DNA from: Ramicandelaber brevisporus
Lineage: Eukaryota; Kickxellomycota; Ramicandelaberales; Ramicandelaberaceae
DNA: 10,493 bases
NCBI GenBank assembly: GCA_025201865.1
Contig: MU603257.1
Coordinates: 2,461-12,953, forward strand
Direction of reading: 5' to 3'
Each line of letters begins with the position of its first letter. The stretch's first letter is position 1. Of this stretch, positions 1 to 8,714 are shown piece after piece. Below the pieces are notes generated by a model that was not told the origin of the DNA, made no database searches, and worked only from the letters and a program-made list of their open reading frames with translations. A program made the translations under genes and the position numbers.

Positions 1-223
1 CTCGGCTCAGCCCACATACACGCACATACACGCACACGCGGTCGTTCCTTGACAGCGAGGCATTTGAAAAGGACAAAGTGAAAGAATTGTAACATTTCGA
101 GACGAGACGATGGAGAGAGATCAATACCTTCAAGCTGCACATAGAAGCTGTATCATCTAAAGTTATCGGTCTAAATGACGATTGCTACGTTTAAAGATGA
201 ACTTGTAATCTAGTTTATATATT
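1..223. other. Left-edge flank, 3' side of the oxygenase gene
   Basis: I see no gene here. The first ~40 bases hold imperfect repeats of a CA-rich unit (acatacacgc-like). The stretch at 205-230 is AT-rich and lies just downstream of the minus-strand oxygenase stop codon, so its 3' UTR and polyadenylation site are expected here. No exact AATAAA is present on the minus strand; the closest match is ATATAAA (complement of 214-220), which is weak. Confidence 0.5.
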
Positions 224-1774
224 TTAGATAGTAAGAACAATGACGACTTGGGTATACCACAACTTCGCAGTCGGTTCATTCCCATATGCATATCCGCCAT
301 GACTAACTTGTTCGTTAAACGGATCGCGTGCCGGAATCCAAACAATACGCTTCGATCCATGAATGTTCTCAAATCGGTTACCATAATCGTCACCTGTGGT
401 GAGTATGTCAACTTTCGAAAAGTTCTTATAGTAGAGCCCGCCGATTTTAAATCTTTTGCCATGATTTCGGCCATCATTATTGATACCATCTTCACCTTCG
501 TCATTGCCACTGGCATTCTCATCATCGCTATACTGAATTTCATCTTCGCCCTGGAGGAAATCGTCAACGTCGCGGTCTGGATCAAGGCACTCTAGCAGGT
601 CCGTATCGGTGGAAAATGGAACCAACTTGACTCTGAGGTTGAGACTCTTGGCTGCGGAATAGACGACGGCATCAGCACCCTTAAGCTCAAACTTGAGACC
701 AGATGTGTGCGGATACGCATGCTGAGCAGGAACAGCAAGCTTACCTTTAAAGCCTGATCTAAGCACCGCTCTAATGACAGAGATAATAGGCGAGTCGATG
801 ACCAGCGGAGAGTGTTGGATACTATCTCTTACACCCAGCAAGTTGTACGTGACAGTGACACGGTAGCCGGAAGTGACTGGCAGAATCTCATGGACGCAGT
901 CAGTGTAGAAGGCTGCCCAGTTGCATTGCTCATCCTCATCGGCATCATCATCATCAACGGCACCAGAGCCTCCAAACTTGACCACATGCTTATCGTCGCC
1001 ATGCGAAACAGTGAGTTCACCTCCGGTAAACGGAGATGGCAGGCAAAGCACTAACGAAGCCACCAAGCGAGGATCCGTAATCGTATCTACATGAGGGCGG
1101 AACATGTCGCCTTCCTTGTACACATTCATCTTGCACAACTCAGGAACCAAATACGTCACACCGCTAATACCAACATTGTCACACTCATCGCCGGTATACA
1201 GCTCATCCTCACCATCAGTGTCACTATCGTCACCATCGCTCTCTGGCACATAATCTTCATCATTTTCATCATCATCGTCGTTATCTTGCCCAATATCAAT
1301 AACATCAATGTCCATATCTGTGTGCTGAGCACCCGCATTACCAATAATCTCATCACGATCCCCGTCACCATTGAATTCTGTCACACGACCTGGCAACAAC
1401 ACGCGTGACACCTTTTGAACAATACGGTGTAAGTCTGGTACCGAAGGAATAAACTTCTCTGGCTGGAACGCACGTGCGCTGCGGTACTCTGGGTCAAGCA
1501 CCTCTTCTTGGCCGCGGCCAAAAGTAGCAGGAGCACCAGCTTCGTAGAGAGCAGCAGCATCGTCTGGGAGACTGAAAATGCGAGCATCCTTGTTGTCGCC
1601 GCCTGGAGTGATGACGCAGACTCTGTCACCTACATCGGCGTGACCACTAACAACATAGCGAGACTTGAGGCCGACGATGGCGGTGGAGAGTTCTTTGAGC
1701 GCGCGTTTTTGAGCGCTGGTGCGGATAACAGAAGCGGCGTTGCTGTTGTTGTTGTTTTTGTTTTTGTTTGGCAT
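224..1774 (-). CDS. 2OG-Fe(II) oxygenase (prolyl 4-hydroxylase-like) with acidic tracts
   Basis: The encoded protein is 516 residues with no visible intron. The core shows the double-stranded beta-helix Fe(II)/2-oxoglutarate signature: metal ligands H228-x-D230 in FRPHVDT, then SLVLCLPSPFTGGEL (about 240-254), the distal metal ligand H295 in DCVHEILPV, and the 2OG-binding arginine R305 in GYRVTVTYNL. All catalytic residues are present, so it is probably active; the substrate (a protein residue or other) is unknown. The family is widespread in fungi and some amoebae and is normally uncharacterised. Long Asp/Glu tracts sit before the core (about 153-200), between the two metal-binding motifs (about 273-282) and in the C-terminal part (about 400-432). 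The C-terminal YGNE motif near 497-500 fits the family. I chose the ATG at 1774 (MPNKNK...) because a TATA box at 1889-1897 puts the predicted transcript start downstream of the other in-frame ATG at 1963. No signal peptide is seen, so a cytosolic or nuclear location is inferred. Confidence 0.85.
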   Translation of the reverse strand: MPNKNKNNNNSNAASVIRTSAQKRALKELSTAIVGLKSRYVVSGHADVGDRVCVITPGGDNKDARIFSLPDDAAALYEAGAPATFGRGQEEVLDPEYRSARAFQPEKFIPSVPDLHRIVQKVSRVLLPGRVTEFNGDGDRDEIIGNAGAQHTDMDIDVIDIGQDNDDDDENDEDYVPESDGDDSDTDGEDELYTGDECDNVGISGVTYLVPELCKMNVYKEGDMFRPHVDTITDPRLVASLVLCLPSPFTGGELTVSHGDDKHVVKFGGSGAVDDDDADEDEQCNWAAFYTDCVHEILPVTSGYRVTVTYNLLGVRDSIQHSPLVIDSPIISVIRAVLRSGFKGKLAVPAQHAYPHTSGLKFELKGADAVVYSAAKSLNLRVKLVPFSTDTDLLECLDPDRDVDDFLQGEDEIQYSDDENASGNDEGEDGINNDGRNHGKRFKIGGLYYKNFSKVDILTTGDDYGNRFENIHGSKRIVWIPARDPFNEQVSHGGYAYGNEPTAKLWYTQVVIVLTI

Positions 1775-1888
1775 GTCGTTAAAGAGTAAAGTGTGTCGAT
1801 TGTCTGTCGATGGCTGGTCTACTGTTTGTCTTGTTTCGATGGAGCGAGAAGGACACTGAGACGAGAAGAGAGGACGACTAGCAGTTGG

Positions 1889-1897
1889 TTTTTTATA
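1889..1897 (-). promoter_or_regulatory. TATA box of the oxygenase gene
   Basis: The minus strand reads CTTATAAAAAA here, a near-consensus TATA box about 115 bases upstream of the chosen ATG at 1774. A start site about 30 bases downstream (around 1860) would fall in a CT-rich stretch typical of fungal initiators and leave a 5' UTR of about 85-90 bases. This position excludes the longer in-frame ATG at 1963. Confidence 0.55.
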
Positions 1898-1983
1898 AGC
1901 TCTGTTTGCTGCGGTTGAACAAGAGAACACACGTCCAAACAAGAGTCGATAGGCAAGCCACATTCCGACGAGCTAGTGAATGA

Positions 1984-2007
1984 AAGAGAGACAGAGAGAG
2001 AGAGAGA
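1984..2007. repeat. GA-rich simple repeat
   Basis: This is a run of GAGAG units with one ACA interruption. On the minus strand it is a CT tract about 90-110 bases upstream of the oxygenase TATA box, a position where CT/GA tracts often serve as nucleosome-poor promoter elements. A regulatory role is inferred only. Confidence 0.5.
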
Positions 2008-2116
2008 TAAAGTGTGTGAATTAAGCCACCTCAACCCTGATTTCCCCTTGTCGCTTTGACACGAATAGCAACTACTTGTGAATAGAAGTAACAGCTATTC
2101 AATGAACATGATCTGT

Positions 2117-2122
2117 TTTATT
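2117..2122 (-). terminator. Polyadenylation signal of Arp8
   Basis: The minus strand has an exact AATAAA 26-31 bases after the Arp8 stop codon, inside an AT-rich stretch (2116-2133). Spacing and context fit a cleavage/polyadenylation signal. It is the only canonical AATAAA I found at a gene end in the window. Confidence 0.6.
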
Positions 2123-2147
2123 TTAATTAATTAGACTGGGTTGCATG

Positions 2148-2613
2148 CTAACCACCCCAGTGGAAGAGGGGGCGTTCGCGGAGGACTCTGGATCCATACA
2201 TTGACCACTCGTTTGCCGAGATCCAAACCTCTTTCACGGTGTCGATGCGTCCCAAAACTGCAGCACCCTTCCAAGCCAGCACTTTTGGATCCAAATCACG
2301 CGGCGATTTCAGTACCATGACATTCTCGCTTGTTCCGCCAGCGCCGCCTGCCGCAGCACCGGTGGGAGTGCCAAGGGGCTTGCCAGGAGTGGCTACCGCA
2401 GTATTAGGACCAAGAATACCCTGCTCAGTGCAAATCTTCTCAAGGCTGAGTTCAAGGAACCGCGCTAGACCAGGAATGTGGGCAGCGCCACCACCAGAAA
2501 GCACAATGGTGTTGAGAATACGGCGCGTTCTTTCCGGAGTCGGCAGGCCAGTGATGCTGTGGACGATGGCGCGGTCAAGAGGAATGTAGTAATCTACTGG
2601 GGAGGTTGCTGGC

Positions 2614-2646
<33 letters not shown>

Positions 2647-4799
2647 GGCTCTGGAGCAGCAGTCTCCTCGGTGGTAGCCACTGGTGCCGGTGCCGGTGCT
2701 GGTGCTGGTGTTGATTCTTCAATATCCATTGGCTCAGGTGCTGAATCAGTCACTGATTCAGTGTTTGTATTTGCATCAGTTACAGGCTGAGTGACAGCCT
2801 CTTCGATAGCCATGGCTGTGCTGTCACCATTTGCTGCAGGAGCAGTGGTAGCTTCCTTTTCTTGTAATTTACGAGCAGTGATTGTGGCCTCAATTGGCTG
2901 TACCGGCTCTTCATCCAAAAAGTCATCAGCAAACTGAACCAGCTTTGTCCATTTTGAATAATCGGGCAATCTCTTCATTGCAGCAATGGCCCGAGTGTCA
3001 AATAAACAAAATGGCGCTGCAAATGCTGCTTCGTAGACTTTGAATTGGAACCTTTTTGTCTTTTCCTCGAATCTTCTCACAAAGAACTCACCCATCAATA
3101 CAGCCATTGTACTCGACTCTAATGAGCAGTACTGTGTGGTTAGATTACATATCAAATCGCGATCATACTCACGAGCCAAATCAACTTCGCGATATGGGAA
3201 GTTGGTGCGCAACAAAGCCTCCGCAAACAAGTGGGCAATATCATCGCCACCATATTTGACAGATACTCTTGTTTCAGGCAAGCACATTCCTTCATCGACG
3301 CAGGCTATTGTAGTGGTCTGCGCACCAATGCTAACGATACAGGCCGAGGGCACACCGGCACCAAATGCTACACAACTGGCTTGCTGATGAATTAGTACAG
3401 CCAGGAAACCAGCACTGAACAGCATGTCGATCATTGATACAACCTGGGTTCTATTGAATAAATCCGGAATAACCAAGACTGCAGCATATTGACGCAGTTG
3501 GCCGCGAGTAATCCCCAGTTCTTTATGAATTGCACCAGTCCATAGTTCGTCAAGATCAGACATTACGTGGATGAGTGATCCGTTATACTCGTCCAAGTTA
3601 AGCAATCCATTCTGAATAGGATGGCGGACGCTGTATGGCCGCGAGTAATCCCCAGTTCTTTATGAATTGCACCAGTCCATAGTTCGTCAAGATCAGACAT
3701 TACGTGGATGAGTGATCCGTTATACTCGTCCAAGTTAAGCAATCCATTCTGAATAGGATGGCGGACGCTGTATGGCCGCGAGTAATCCCCAGTTCTTTAT
3801 GAATTGCACCAGTCCATAGTTCGTCAAGATCAGACATTACGTGGATGAGTGATCCGTTATACTCGTCCAAGTTAAGCAATCCATTCTGAATAGGATGGCG
3901 GACGCTGTATGGCCGCGAGTAATCCCCAGTTCTTTATGAATTGCACCAGTCCATAGTTCGTCAAGATCAGACATTACGTGGATGAGTGATCCGTTATACT
4001 CGTCCAAGTTAAGCAATCCATTCTGAATAGGATGGCGGACGCTGTATAGATTTGAGCCATGTGGGATTTGAATGACCTGATCGCCAATCAGTACATCTGG
4101 AGCAGAATCGTAGCTAGTTATCCAGTCAATTTGATTAGGATCGTTATGGAGCGAGATGATCTCAGGCTCGGATTGTTCATTAAACGATGCAATTTGAGTT
4201 ACACTGCCAACTATAACTCTGCCACGCGAATCTTTAATCTGTTGCTTCATTATACGCTTTGACTCATTGATTGTATTTGCAATAATCTCATTCTCTTCAT
4301 CAGATGGAATATGGATCTGCCTGGCCGATTGCGGTGTAGCTGTGGCTGTAGCTATAGTTGTAGTTGTAGATGATGGCTGCTGGCGTATTTTGCGTGCGAT
4401 TACATGGGGAACTGGCCTTGGGAATGCGTCTGTTGCCAATCCAATGCGAAGATATCTCGAACCTGGTTCAATAACAATCACTTTGTTGCATGGATGCCTT
4501 CCAACTCCTTCAATCAGCGTGTATCCTCCAGGTGGTCCTGCTGGAATTGCTCCAGACTGCTGCTGTTGCTGCTGATCACCTTCTGACTGCGCTTGCTGCG
4601 CTTGTTGCTGTAGCTGTTGCTGTTGTTGTTGCTGTTGCTGTTGCTGCTGCTGTTGCTCTTCTAGATCATGTACAGTCTTGTGCCTCAAAGACGGCCGATC
4701 AGGTCGCTGGTACAATGAAGAGATATTCTTTGTTGATACAATCTGCACAGCAGGCATCGTAGTCTGCTTGAAGTTCGTATAGTATGGCTGCCTGTTCAT
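2148..4799 (-). CDS. ARP8: Actin-related protein 8 (INO80 subunit), frame broken by a tandem repeat
   Basis: Arp8 is a nuclear actin-family subunit of the INO80 chromatin remodeller; with actin and Arp4 it forms the module that binds linker DNA. Reading 4799-3911 then 3499-2148 (one repeat unit kept) gives 746 residues. The order is: a glutamine-rich N-terminus (Q49-62, Q76-81), the first actin-fold strand NKVIVIEPGSRYLRIG (about 105-120) followed by the Arp8-typical PHVIARK, then VLVIPDLFNR and HQQASCVAFGAG. A low-complexity insert (about 520-600) carries a PA repeat and Q582-592. The C-terminus is the Arp8-diagnostic DLDPKVLAWKGAAVL (about 698) and VRLRERPLF-like end (RVLRERPLFHWGG). As the sequence stands, three extra copies of a 137-bp unit shift the frame and translation from 4799 would stop at 3837 after 320 residues. 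The in-frame ATG at 4799 has A at -3; no other in-frame ATG lies upstream within the open frame. Family call is firm; whether the gene works is not. Confidence 0.88.
2613..2645 (-). repeat. Polyglutamine tract 2 in Arp8 (11 codons)
   Basis: This is a nearly pure CAA run ending in one CAG, encoding Q582-592 of the reconstructed Arp8. It lies in a low-complexity insert after a proline-alanine repeat (2683-2711), in a region where Arp8 proteins are known to carry variable insertions within the actin fold. Pure CAA tracts are prone to length change. Confidence 0.85.
3500..4047. repeat. Four identical tandem copies of a 137-bp unit within Arp8
   Basis: Copies run 3500-3636, 3637-3773, 3774-3910 and 3911-4047. 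I compared them base by base and found no differences. Junctions show only a 1-base shared T (3499, 3636, 3773, 3910). Each unit encodes about 46 residues of the conserved Arp8 core, from YSVRHPIQNG to KELGITRG. One copy gives a normal protein; the other three are surplus. Because 137 is not a multiple of three, each junction shifts the frame, although the three extra copies together (411 bp) are a multiple of three. Confidence 0.97.
4557..4655 (-). repeat. Polyglutamine-rich region 1 in Arp8
   Basis: Mixed CAG/CAA codons encode 14 glutamines (4614-4655), a leucine, then short Q runs with alanines, and a final six-glutamine run (4557-4574). It lies in the N-terminal tail before the actin fold, a region that is disordered and variable in Arp8 proteins. 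Confidence 0.85.
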
Positions 4800-5106
4800 C
4801 TTCAGTTTGTAGCGTGTTCTCGTGTCTTGTGCTCTGTTGTGTGGTGTTTTGTACTTTGTTGCTCTATCCGACACACAACAACAGCAACAACAGCAACTTT
4901 CCACAAGAGTGAAAGAAGAAACGAACGAACAAAAAAAAAAAGTAACAAAAGCCTACCACAGTAACAACAGCAATAATCGTTTCTACAGCAGTTGCAGACC
5001 AGTAGTGACAACCGCGACATCAGTGACAAGCAGCAACAGAAGCAACAGCAACAGCAGTAGCTAGATCGACCGGCTCCAGATCTCATACAACCCGTTTAGC
5101 CTCAAC
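4800..5106. promoter_or_regulatory. Divergent promoter region between Arp8 and NudE
   Basis: The start codons of Arp8 (minus) and NudE (plus) lie 307 bases apart, so both promoters and 5' UTRs must fit here. The region has a poly(A) run (4930-4940), which could keep nucleosomes away. CAA/CAG repeats lie on both sides (4874-4896 and 5031-5060), probably inside the two 5' UTRs. I see no convincing TATA box in either direction. Confidence 0.55.
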
Positions 5107-6779
5107 ATGTCTGGCCAGTACGTTTAGTAAGAAGCTCACCTGCGCGCGCTCTCTATCCTCCTACCTTTTTCTCCCCTGTATTTCTCTCTCTCTCTCTTTC
5201 TATCTTTCTTTCTCTCGCTCTCTCTTGTTCTTTTTTAGCTTCCCTCTGTTGCATGTAAACAAACATAATCAATATACTCACTGTACAGAACGAGACTGAC
5301 ATTCGCTCACTGTGTATCCACTCACACACTGTTAACTATTGACTATTGACTATTGACTATCCACTGCTTATTATTTACAGAGTATTTCAAACCCTTGAGG
5401 AAGAGGTTGAATATTGGAAGCTTAAAGCGGAGCGTGCGGAAGAAGAGTTGGAAGATTACACCCACACATCTGAAGCTTATTTGCGCGAGGTTGAGGCTGA
5501 AAATGATCGATTGGATAATGAGAACCGCGATTTACGATTAAGATTAGAGCGCTGCATTAATGAGATTGATGATTGGCGTGGAAAGTATCAGGATGCAAAG
5601 CAAGAAATGAGTACATCGCTGGTGAGTGTTCAAAGAGAGCTGGAGTTTGTTAAAAGTCAGCAAGAAATGTATAAAAGTAGAACACGTGAACTGGAGCAAA
5701 ACAACGACGACTTGGAGCAAACCCATAGAAGCGTTCGATCATCTCTGCATGATTTGCAGGCCAAGTACTCCAAGGAGTTTGAGCGAGCTGAAATGCTGCA
5801 ACTGGAGGCTGAGCAGAAGAAGGAGCTGGTTATTGAGGTTCAGCATCTCAAGGAACAAATGAAGGATTTGGAGCATGAAATCTCAGTGTTAACAATGAGA
5901 TTGAAGGACCAAGAATCGAGAAACTCTCGTCCAAACAGTGCAGTTCCAATGCCAATCTCAGGAAACAATGGCGACAGACCGCCTTCTAGAACAACCAACG
6001 ATGCACTTCGCACAGTCCAAGAAGTGCTCTCAAGAGTCCGTGGAATTGAGTCGCGCATCAACTCTGTCCGCACCATGATTACTGCTCCAAAAACTCACTC
6101 AGCCACTGTTGCAGGTGGAAGCGGCAACAGCAGCAAGCACCAACGCTCCCAATTGCCAGATTTTGGTGGTAACACTCACCATCACCCCCACCATCCTCAT
6201 CATCGCTCATCTGGCATTCCATCGGCCTCCACAGTCCTCTCCCAGTCATCTTCATCCAGATCAGCCATTCCGACAATGGCAGGCAGCTCTATGGCCACAT
6301 CCGGCTCATTCTCTACATCCACTGCCTCGAACTCTGGCGCACTTGGCGGCTCCAGTATGATTCCAATTCGCAAGCGTCCAAGCAACGCCAACTCAATTGG
6401 AGTCAGTCTACCGATGAAGTCATCAATGAGCATGTCTGGTTCAATTCCAACCTCGGGTATTCCTCAGCCATCATCCATTTCATCTCTCACCGGATCAACC
6501 ATGTCTCACATTCCGCGTCCTCCAAGCGGAGGCAGCAATCACGCATCCAGCTCAATTCCACCGTCATCAGCAGCAACAGCAACAGCAACAGCATCCTCTT
6601 CAGCCGCAGCAGCTTCTTCGTCGACAAATGGAAATGGTCTTCGTTCAGAGCTATCACCATTGACTCAAGCTCGTGTTGCTAGATCAAGGGCATTGCGCCA
6701 AGAAGTCAACCTGCGTACGCGCGAGCAAGCTGTTGCTCAAAATTTGATGCGGCCACCAACCCAAGTTTACCCTTCTTAG
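5107..6779 (+). CDS. NudE/NDEL1-family dynein regulator (joined 5107-5117 and 5381-6779)
   Basis: NudE proteins bind Lis1 and cytoplasmic dynein and are needed for nuclear migration and spindle positioning. The spliced protein has 469 residues. Residues 1-4 (MSGQ) come from a tiny first exon; the joined codon CA+A gives Q4. Residues about 7-185 form a long charged coiled coil beginning with the NudE-like LEEEVEYWKLKAERAEEELED and ending in the KEQMKDLEHEISVL segment, matching the conserved Lis1-binding coiled coil. A second short helix (about 212-240, ending RINSVRTMITAPKT) resembles the central block of fungal NudE proteins. The rest is a serine/proline-rich, probably disordered tail with a His-rich patch near 267-275. 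The start ATG has A at -3, and a strong donor follows 11 bases later. The length is compatible with fungal homologs. It diverges from Arp8 and converges on the lifeguard gene. Confidence 0.85.
5118..5380 (+). other. Intron 1 of NudE (263 bp)
   Basis: The donor GTACGT at 5118 and acceptor TTACAG ending at 5380 join in phase 2 and keep the coiled-coil frame, which has no ATG of its own upstream. The intron contains a long CT-rich tract (about 5150-5236) and a 7-bp tandem repeat ACTATTG (5335-5360, 3.7 copies) 20-45 bases before the acceptor. Branch-point-like sequences include CTGAC near 5296 and the repeated TTGAC units. Confidence 0.85.
5335..5360 (+). repeat. Heptamer repeat ACTATTG in the NudE intron
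   Basis: Three full copies and a partial fourth lie just upstream of the 3' splice site. Each junction makes TTGACT, close to fungal branch-site cores, so the repeat may supply several alternative branch points; that role is inferred. Confidence 0.7.
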
Positions 6780-7115
6780 ACCAATTCTCAACCAACTCTC
6801 AACTAATTCTCAAGTGAGTGAGTGTGTATGAGTGCTTGTGTATGTGTGCTGTGTCTTTCTCTCACTAGTTTCTCTCTTTTTCTCTCTACTTAAACACAAT
6901 CACTCACACACGCAAACACACAATCATACACCACCACCACCACCCGTATGCCAATATGTCACATTATCTGTTCTCCTTTTCATTTTCTCTTTCTCTTTCA
7001 GTTTCTCTTCGGTTTTTAACTCTCTACTCTACTCTGTTCTACTCTGTTCTACTCTAGTTGTTAAGAACACTAATTTAAAGGAAGAAGAAAGAAGAAAGAA
7101 AGAATGAGTATTAAA
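6780..7115. other. Convergent 3' region between NudE and the lifeguard gene
   Basis: No gene is seen. The two stop codons face each other across 336 bases, which must hold both 3' UTRs. The content is simple-sequence: CA/CACC repeats (6895-6948), CT-rich tracts (6858-6888, 6970-7010), a repeat of CTACTCT/GTT units (7020-7057) and a GAAGAAA tract (7080-7104). No exact AATAAA is visible for either gene; ATTAAA on the plus strand at 7110-7115 is a possible variant for NudE. Confidence 0.5.
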
Positions 7116-7931
7116 CTAGTCTCTCTCCGACCGAGCAAAAATCTCTAAAATGGCCAAGAACAGATTGACGATATCCAAGTACAGATCGATGGATGCGACG
7201 ACAAACTCATCTGGAGTGTAGCGCTCCATCAGATTGTACGTGTCATACACAATGAATCCGCTGAACAGCAATGCAGTTCCAACAGCCTTGGCCAAAGCCA
7301 CCCCGTTGCTGAACGGCACAAACAGCTGAACCAAGCCCGTGATCAGCAATCCCCACAGTGCAAGAGTCAGAATTGGACCCATTCCCGAGAAATCGCGCTT
7401 GGACTGCAGCGTATACAGCGATAGTCCAATAAAGATTCCCAGCGTAACCAGCAGAGCTTGAAGCACAATGAGGGAATCAAACAGAGCCACGGCGCCTGCC
7501 AGCATGGTAGCTTCACACAAGGTAAATACAGACAAGAGTATCATATTGAGGGGATACGAGTGCCGCTTGTAAAAGAGACCAAACAGCACAAACAGTCCGC
7601 CAAGACCAAGCATTGGAACCAAGACCTCGCTCGTTGCAAGATACCAGCGAAGCGGCTCATAAACCCGAGCAGCTGCACAGATGACGACGGTGGTGAGGAG
7701 CTGAGCAAACAGGATCGAATACACCTTGCCAATGAACGCCATGCGCACGGAGACCTGGGACTGAGAGACGACATCTGGTTTAAACACTACGAGACCAGGC
7801 TGCTGCTGATGAGTGCCACTGCCACTGCCTCCGAGAAACGCTGTGTTTTCGTTGCTGCCATCAACGGGAACGGCAGTGTACTCCGGCGGTGGAGCAGTGT
7901 AGTGTTGAGACGGCTGCTGGACACTTGTCAT
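7116..7931 (-). CDS. Lifeguard/TMBIM (Bax inhibitor-1 family) membrane protein
   Basis: The protein has 271 residues with no visible intron. A proline- and glutamine-rich cytosolic tail (1-60) precedes about seven hydrophobic segments (roughly 68-88, 103-121, 127-150, 154-174, 185-206, 213-232, 246-264). Family motifs are clear: YTLQSKRDFSGMG (173-185), typical of the TMBIM4/LFG4 subgroup, IVYDTYNLM (227-235) and SIDLYLDIVNLFL (247-259). D230 and D253 match the aspartate pair that forms the pH-sensitive calcium-leak latch in bacterial BI-1 homologs. Members sit in Golgi, ER or vacuolar membranes and damp calcium stores and cell death; the exact membrane here is unknown. I chose the ATG at 7931 (A at -3). 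An in-frame ATG at 8009 would add 26 residues but has a poor context. The neighbouring actin gene is divergent. Confidence 0.92.
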   Translation of the reverse strand: MTSVQQPSQHYTAPPPEYTAVPVDGSNENTAFLGGSGSGTHQQQPGLVVFKPDVVSQSQVSVRMAFIGKVYSILFAQLLTTVVICAAARVYEPLRWYLATSEVLVPMLGLGGLFVLFGLFYKRHSYPLNMILLSVFTLCEATMLAGAVALFDSLIVLQALLVTLGIFIGLSLYTLQSKRDFSGMGPILTLALWGLLITGLVQLFVPFSNGVALAKAVGTALLFSGFIVYDTYNLMERYTPDEFVVASIDLYLDIVNLFLAILEIFARSERD

Positions 7932-8606
7932 CTTTCGTGTTTGTGTCTGGTTGTCTTGTTTGAGATGTGCGGGAAAAAAAGAAGTCTTGGCGAGGGAGAG
8001 AGAGCCCATGAAATCCGAAGAAACAGAAAAGCAGTCTCTCACTCCGGCCACTCTCCTTCCCGAAAATATTTCGTGGTATGTTATAGACGAACAATCATTT
8101 GAGTTAGAAAGCACATCGTATCGAGGATGAGAAATACATGAAGAGCCAGCACCCCTACTGTGTATTGCATCTTTTGGCAGCAGGTGCTCGACGGTGGGTC
8201 TTGGGCTCAGCATAAGGATGAATCGTGAAATGTGTTGTAATCCTCGAGCGTTAATTGCCAGCGCTCGGGAGGGTCAGAACAAGGGACGGCTCTGTCGACT
8301 GCCGACCACCTGGCAGCCTTCACAGCCGAGTGCTCCCATTCACACATACACTCCCAGCTGTATTGTCGGCAGTGAGTGGATGGTGAGGGAAACAAGCCTA
8401 GAATAAATTCCAGACAACTTGGATGCACACACCTGTATCGAAAGATGCAAAATTCTCGCCAGTCAACATTTCACATCAATTTCATGTTTTGGCTGTTGTC
8501 TGCTGAGTGTTTCCCATCAGTGATTGCTCTCCAGTAATTCACTGACTGGTGTGTGTGTGTGCTGACTGAAGGAGCTTTATAGCAGCTTGCCAATCTGGTT
8601 GTGCTC
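7932..8606. promoter_or_regulatory. Divergent promoter region between the lifeguard gene and actin
   Basis: I see no gene in this 675-base stretch. On the minus strand, TATAAC (complement of 8080-8086) lies about 150 bases before the lifeguard ATG and could be its TATA box. On the plus strand, TTTATAG (8576-8582) lies about 135 bases before the actin start position, followed by CCAAT at 8590-8594. There is a GT repeat (8550-8562) and a 6-bp inverted repeat CAGTGA...TCACTG (about 8518-8554). Only the general promoter role is well supported; individual elements are tentative. Confidence 0.45.
8576..8582 (+). promoter_or_regulatory. TATA-like element of the actin gene
   Basis: TTTATAG would place transcription start near 8605, giving a leader of about 110 bases to the conserved actin start position at 8715. 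This bears on the start question: an upstream in-frame ATG at 8607 would then lie at the very 5' end of the transcript. Confidence 0.35.
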
Positions 8607-8714
8607 ATGGGAAGCAGAGTCTGGCAACTCTTTTCACTCTCATCAACTCGCGTTTCTACAGTAACAGAAACACATCACCAGCCAACAACCACAACTACAA
8701 CCACAGCTACACCC

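Noticed and set aside
248-1789. Plus-strand open frames opposite the oxygenase (for example 248-595 and 1508-1789).
   Set aside because: They are antisense shadows of the oxygenase gene and show no domain features.
1775-1963. A 63-residue N-terminal extension of the oxygenase starting at the ATG at 1963.
   Set aside because: A TATA box at 1889-1897 lies inside this stretch, and the extension shows no family similarity or convincing targeting signal.
3500-4047. The extra 137-bp copies acting as introns removed by splicing, as in intron gain by tandem duplication.
   Set aside because: That mechanism needs AGGT within the unit on the coding strand so that splicing restores the original sequence. 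I find no AG directly followed by GT in the minus-strand unit.
3500-4047. A CRISPR-like array.
   Set aside because: The 137-bp units are contiguous, without spacers, and encode part of Arp8 in a eukaryotic gene.
4800-4904. A cysteine-rich extension of Arp8 upstream of 4799.
   Set aside because: It has no ATG (it begins with GTG) and the cysteine run is just the CAG/CAA leader repeat read in another frame.
7932-8213. Upstream in-frame ATGs of the lifeguard gene at 8009 and 8213.
   Set aside because: The added residues have no family counterpart, the ATG at 8009 has a poor context, and a TATA-like element at 8080 lies inside the longest version.
8402-8407. AATAAA on the plus strand as a polyadenylation signal.
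   Set aside because: No plus-strand gene ends before it; the nearest upstream gene is on the minus strand.
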